Of a stretch of DNA of 9,271 nt, positions 6,066 through 9,271 are shown piece by piece. The notes below the pieces were generated by a model. The model ran no database searches and was not told the DNA's origin. It was given only the letters and a program-made list of their open reading frames with translations. Made by a program: the position numbers and the translations under genes. This DNA is from Deltaproteobacteria bacterium (GTDB lineage Bacteria > Desulfobacterota > Desulfobulbia > Desulfobulbales > BM004), in the NCBI GenBank assembly GCA_020346205.1, contig CP070776.1:1610755-1620025 (forward strand). The letters run 5' to 3'. How positions within the stretch are numbered: position 1 is the first letter of the stretch; the number at the start of each line of letters is the position of its first letter.

Positions 6066-7472
6066 TTATTGGCCCAGGGATAGCTTGTTAAAGGTCGTGT
6101 CAGGCGGCACCGGATATTTACCGTCAAAACAGGCCTTGCAAAAAGAATCTTGACTGACACCGGTTGCCTTTACCATGCCCTCAAGACTGAGGTAATAGAG
6201 GGTGTCAAGATCAAGATAATCGCGGATCTCATCCACAGTTTTTTTAGCAGCGATGAGTTCAGTGTTGGAAGGAAAGTCGATACCATAATAGCAGGGGTTA
6301 CGGGTAGGAGGGCAGCTGATCAGCATATGCACCTCTTTGACCCCCACATCACGTAAAGATCTTATTCTGCTGCGGCCTGTAGTGCCTCTGATAATTGAAT
6401 CTTCAATAACTATAACCCTTTTTCCCTCCAGAAAAGAGCGGACGGGGTTGAGTTTTACCCTGACCGCAAAATCACGCATTGACTGTGTGGGCTGGATAAA
6501 GGTGCGCCCTATGTAATGGTTACGGATAACTCCCATTTCCAGAGGAATGCCCGATGCCTGTGAATAACCGATTGCAGCATAGTTGCCGGAGTCAGGAAAG
6601 GGCATAACCAGATCGGCATCTATCTGGCATTCTTTGGCAAGGATTTTCCCCATTTCCTTTCGGCTCTGGTAGACATTAATGCCGAAGATGTCACTGTCTG
6701 GGCGGGCAAAGTAGACGTGCTCAAAAATGCAGAAGCTGTGTTTCTGTTTGGGCCAGGGGAAAAGAGATTTTAGACCGTTTTTATCAATGATCAATACTTC
6801 CCCGGGCTCAATATCCCTGATGTATTGAGCTTCCACAAGATCAAGCGCACAGGTCTCAGAGGCGACAATAAAAGCACCGTTATTTAGCTGCCCCAGACAA
6901 AGAGGACGAAATCCCCCAGGATCCCGTATGGCAACCAGCTGGTCCTGGGTCATTAGCAGCATGGAGTAGGCGCCTTTGACCTTGGAAAAGGTTTCCGTTA
7001 TTGATGACTCAAGGCCTTTGGGAGAGTTACGGACAAGCAGGTGGACTACCACTTCGGTATCCATGGTTGTCTGGAATATGGAACCCTGTTCTTCAAGCTC
7101 ATCACGCAGAACCCGGGTATTGACCAGGTTGCCGTTATGTGCCACTGCCAGGGTACCGCCCTTGTGTGATACAGTAAAGGGCTGGGCATTTAAAATATGG
7201 GAAGCGCCGGTTGTGGAGTACCGCACATGACCAACTGACAGGTGGCCCTTGAGACCCTTGAGGATGTCCTCGGTAAACACTTCGGGAACAAGCCCCATGT
7301 CTTTGTGCTGCGATATCTTGCTGCCGTCCGAAGTTACTATACCGGTACTTTCCTGCCCTCTATGCTGCAGGGCATAGAGCCCAAAATAGGTGAGCCTGGC
7401 AGCATCCGGATGACCGAAAATACCACAAACTCCGCATTCATCTTTAGGGCGATCCCTTTTTATGTGTTCCAT
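6066..7472 (-). CDS. purF: Amidophosphoribosyltransferase (PurF), Fe-S type
   Basis: Makes 5-phosphoribosylamine from PRPP and glutamine, the committed step of de novo purine synthesis; cytoplasmic. The 468-residue form starts with a 12-residue propeptide ending D-E, then C13-G-V-C-G-I-F-G: an N-terminal-nucleophile glutaminase whose Cys is exposed by self-cleavage, as in B. subtilis. The glutaminase domain covers about 13-240 and carries L-Q-H-R-G-Q-E-S. The phosphoribosyltransferase domain has the PRPP loop E357-D-S-I-I-R-G-T-T365. C248, C394, C445 and C448 sit where the B. subtilis-type enzyme binds its oxygen-sensitive 4Fe-4S cluster. An upstream TTG at 7520 would add 16 residues, but it overlaps a likely -10 box and would make an overlong propeptide, so ATG 7472 is preferred. 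No strong Shine-Dalgarno is near it; GAAGG is about 20 bases away. Separate promoter from the MetF-MetV gene upstream is likely. Confidence 0.97.
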   Translation of the reverse strand: MEHIKRDRPKDECGVCGIFGHPDAARLTYFGLYALQHRGQESTGIVTSDGSKISQHKDMGLVPEVFTEDILKGLKGHLSVGHVRYSTTGASHILNAQPFTVSHKGGTLAVAHNGNLVNTRVLRDELEEQGSIFQTTMDTEVVVHLLVRNSPKGLESSITETFSKVKGAYSMLLMTQDQLVAIRDPGGFRPLCLGQLNNGAFIVASETCALDLVEAQYIRDIEPGEVLIIDKNGLKSLFPWPKQKHSFCIFEHVYFARPDSDIFGINVYQSRKEMGKILAKECQIDADLVMPFPDSGNYAAIGYSQASGIPLEMGVIRNHYIGRTFIQPTQSMRDFAVRVKLNPVRSFLEGKRVIVIEDSIIRGTTGRSRIRSLRDVGVKEVHMLISCPPTRNPCYYGIDFPSNTELIAAKKTVDEIRDYLDLDTLYYLSLEGMVKATGVSQDSFCKACFDGKYPVPPDTTFNKLSLGQ

Positions 7473-7518
7473 TTTTTTATTGTAATGTTTGACCTTCGGT
7501 TGATCTTTGAAAGGGGAC

Positions 7519-7546
7519 AATATAACTACTTTTCAGGAATGTTCAA
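7519..7546 (-). promoter_or_regulatory. Candidate purF promoter
   Basis: On the minus strand TTGAAC (7546-7541), a 16-base spacer and TATATT (7524-7519). The -10 is five of six and the -35 four of six to consensus. The predicted transcript start, about 7512, lies downstream of the possible TTG start at 7520 and about 40 bases before ATG 7472, which supports the ATG. Read by eye only. Confidence 0.4.
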
Positions 7547-7571
7547 TCTCTCAATTTGCTTTTTTCCTGAA
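7532..7571. repeat. Inverted repeat overlapping the purF promoter
   Basis: TTCAGGAA (7532-7539) and TTCCTGAA (7564-7571) are perfect 8-bp inverted arms 24 bases apart. They flank the candidate -35 element, with one arm inside the promoter spacer. They could be paired operator half-sites for a purine or other regulator, or a weak hairpin at the end of the MetF-MetV transcript; there is no T-tract directly after the stem on either strand that would make it a normal terminator. Confidence 0.4.
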
Positions 7572-7627
7572 TCTGCATGGTGCATGAAAAATCTCTGATT
7601 TAAACAAGAGTAGTCAGGGAATTAGGT

Positions 7628-9187
7628 TTATCCACAAACGTCGGACTGGCCTTCTGATTTGGCAAAATTATCTAGCCCCTTGTAGAAATTAACCCATGAG
7701 GAGGTGTTGTTTAAAGACCAGTTCCTGGGCGGGATAAAACCGCTTTTGAATTTTTTTTCTAAACCATAAGGTTTGAGACGATCATAAGCTAAAACATAAA
7801 TACAGTGTTTTTTGCCGGGATATACTTCACACCAACCCTTGTAACTGCCCCCACATGGGCCGTTGAGTAAATATTTTGCACAGCGGGACTGTGGGCAGAG
7901 AAAGGCCAGTTTTTCCAGGGTACAGTCACCACAGTTCAGACATCCGAAGAGTGCTGCCTTGGTTATATATTCAAAGGTGGACAGGGGGCCCCTCATCCGG
8001 GTTTCATCAAGGCTAAGGCACAGCTTTTTACATAAATCGTAGAAACGCCCTTCGGGCTCAAAAGCTTTATCATGCACCCAATGGGAAAAAGAATAGGCTG
8101 AAGCCCATGGAGGTTTTGTTGGTGGCCTTACGGTTTCTCTCTCTTTATTAAGGCCTGTTTCGGTGTCCTTCTCGTAGAAGTGAAATGCCTCAGGCGGACT
8201 AAATGAAAGATCAGGAATGAGGCTTTGCCAGTCTGTCACCATTTCATCTGCCTGGTTGAGAACAAAATCAAGATCGTCATAGGTAAGTGCCGGGCCTCCA
8301 ATATGAGCCCCGTCATAACCTAACCCCTTTAATACTGCGAGAAGTTTGGCTGCCCGCACCAGGCGCGCCTTCCTGCCCTTGTCTGCTGTACGTGCCTCCC
8401 ACTGGATCTGTTCATACAGGGAATCAGGAATAAGACAGCCGGGCAGTTTACCCTCATGCATGAGCTCAACAACCTTCAGGCTCGGGATAAACACATTACC
8501 GAGAATTGGTATATTTAGCTGGTTCTGCTTCATATACAGCAGCAATTCATGGAATTTCCGGGCGTCGTATCCCAGCTGGGTTATAATAAAATCGGCACCA
8601 GCTGAGACTTTGCGGTGCAGTTTGTAGTACTGCATGACCAATTCGGATTCCAGCATCTTAAAGGGTGAAATAACTACGCCCTTGAGAAAAGGAATACTTT
8701 TTCCCTGATCATCGTTGGAATTATTTTCCGGATCGATCTTTCCCTTTTTATTCATGCTGGAAAGCATATCAAGGACATGGACAGTATCAAGGTCGAATAC
8801 TGGCTTGGGGTAGCCGCAGTACCCCTCTTTGGGATAGTCACCTGCAATGACTAGCAGGCTGTGCAAATTGTGCCTGTCCCAGCCGAAAAGCAGAGACTCC
8901 ATCTGGTTTCTGTTCTTGTCTTTACATGAAAGGTGAATAATGACCTCGGAGCCCATGGCCAGAATTTCAGTGCCCAGGGTTTCAGGAGAGAGTGCAGGCT
9001 GGCCTCCAGCATTTTCTGTAATACTAAGAGCCTGAAAGCGCCGGTCAGCAGCAATATCTTTAGCCAGGTTGACAATCCTGTTGATTTCCTGGGTTCTGCC
9101 GCCCCTTCCAGGAACAAGTTCAAAGGTCAGGGTGAATTCATCAGGGTCCACAAGAGAGCGCCGCAGCCTTGAATTATGTTCATCCAT
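7628..9187 (-). CDS. metF: Methylenetetrahydrofolate reductase fused to MetV-like C-terminal domain
   Basis: Reduces 5,10-methylene- to 5-methyl-tetrahydrofolate, feeding the AcsE-like methyltransferase and methionine synthesis; cytoplasmic, FAD-dependent. In the 519 residues, about 1-300 is the MetF TIM barrel: F22-E23-L-V-P-G (the catalytic Glu region), N-A-G-G, H-L-S-C, I-A-G-D-Y-P and D-F-I-I-T-Q-L. About 400-519 is the MTHFR C-terminal (MetV-like) domain with C416-x2-C419-x2-C422, C431, C436, G-P-C445-G-G, C453 and C462, likely for metal or Fe-S binding. Acetogens such as Moorella have MetV and MetF as separate subunits; here they are one chain. A GTG at 9202 would add five residues but lacks a ribosome binding site, whereas ATG 9187 has GGAAGA seven bases upstream. 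It is followed on the same strand by purF after about 155 bases with its own probable promoter. Electron donor unknown; no Hdr or ferredoxin genes are in view. Confidence 0.92.
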   Translation of the reverse strand: MDEHNSRLRRSLVDPDEFTLTFELVPGRGGRTQEINRIVNLAKDIAADRRFQALSITENAGGQPALSPETLGTEILAMGSEVIIHLSCKDKNRNQMESLLFGWDRHNLHSLLVIAGDYPKEGYCGYPKPVFDLDTVHVLDMLSSMNKKGKIDPENNSNDDQGKSIPFLKGVVISPFKMLESELVMQYYKLHRKVSAGADFIITQLGYDARKFHELLLYMKQNQLNIPILGNVFIPSLKVVELMHEGKLPGCLIPDSLYEQIQWEARTADKGRKARLVRAAKLLAVLKGLGYDGAHIGGPALTYDDLDFVLNQADEMVTDWQSLIPDLSFSPPEAFHFYEKDTETGLNKERETVRPPTKPPWASAYSFSHWVHDKAFEPEGRFYDLCKKLCLSLDETRMRGPLSTFEYITKAALFGCLNCGDCTLEKLAFLCPQSRCAKYLLNGPCGGSYKGWCEVYPGKKHCIYVLAYDRLKPYGLEKKFKSGFIPPRNWSLNNTSSWVNFYKGLDNFAKSEGQSDVCG

Positions 9188-9194
9188 GAGAAAA

Positions 9195-9200
9195 TCTTCC
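9195..9200 (-). promoter_or_regulatory. Ribosome binding site deciding the MetF-MetV start
   Basis: GGAAGA on the minus strand, seven bases before ATG 9187. The alternative GTG at 9202 is preceded by CCGGCCAA, with no Shine-Dalgarno match, so the shorter form is chosen. Confidence 0.6.
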
Positions 9201-9271
9201 ACTTGGCCGGTTACGATTAGAGCTTGAACTTGATGCGTGATTCCAGTATTCAGTTGCTAATTACCAGGAAA

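Noticed and set aside
7586..7605. Small hairpin AAATC-AGA-GATTT followed by T residues on the minus strand after the MetF-MetV gene
   Set aside because: Only a five-pair AT-rich stem; it cannot be told apart from chance in AT-rich intergenic DNA.

Overview
The window carries seven complete protein genes and no RNA genes, mobile elements or CRISPR. The gene content suggests an anaerobic bacterium using the Wood-Ljungdahl (reductive acetyl-CoA) pathway, most plausibly a sulfate- or sulfur-metabolising member of the Desulfobacterota (former Deltaproteobacteria). The reasons are a 2Fe-2S/ASKHA corrinoid reactivase, an AcsE-type methyltetrahydrofolate methyltransferase, a MetF fused to a MetV-like cysteine-rich domain, a plant-type (class II) DAHP synthase and an Fe-S type PurF. 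The lineage is an inference from gene content; no 16S or other marker is present.

Layout. 55-1989 (+): RACo-like activator of corrinoid proteins. 2018-2785 (-): an exported hypothetical protein with a metzincin-like zinc motif, convergent with the activator and divergent from the next gene. 2786-3014: shared upstream region with two candidate forward promoters. 3015-3911 (+): AcsE-like methyltransferase, closed by a strong intrinsic terminator (3919-3956) and a second GC-rich hairpin (3973-3998). 4012-4032: perfect 7-7-7 inverted repeat. 4056-4634 (+): small stand-alone HsdR-N-like (PD-(D/E)XK fold) protein whose nuclease motif looks degenerate. 4699-6048 (+): class II DAHP synthase. 6066-7472 (-): PurF, convergent with the DAHP synthase across only 17 bp. 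7473-7627: purF upstream region with a candidate promoter overlapped by an inverted repeat. 7628-9187 (-): MetF-MetV fusion. 9188-9271: only a ribosome binding site and upstream DNA are visible.

How the genes fit together. The MetF-MetV protein would make 5-methyl-tetrahydrofolate, the AcsE-like protein would pass the methyl group to the cobalt of a corrinoid Fe-S protein, and the RACo-like protein would restore that corrinoid to Co(I) after accidental oxidation. These three form the methyl branch of the Wood-Ljungdahl pathway and its repair step. They are separated by housekeeping biosynthesis genes (aromatic amino acids, purines) and two poorly characterised genes, so this is a loose neighbourhood and not one operon. 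The corrinoid protein and CO dehydrogenase/acetyl-CoA synthase genes are not in the window. The clearest unexplained items are the degenerate HsdR-N protein and the exported metzincin-like protein.
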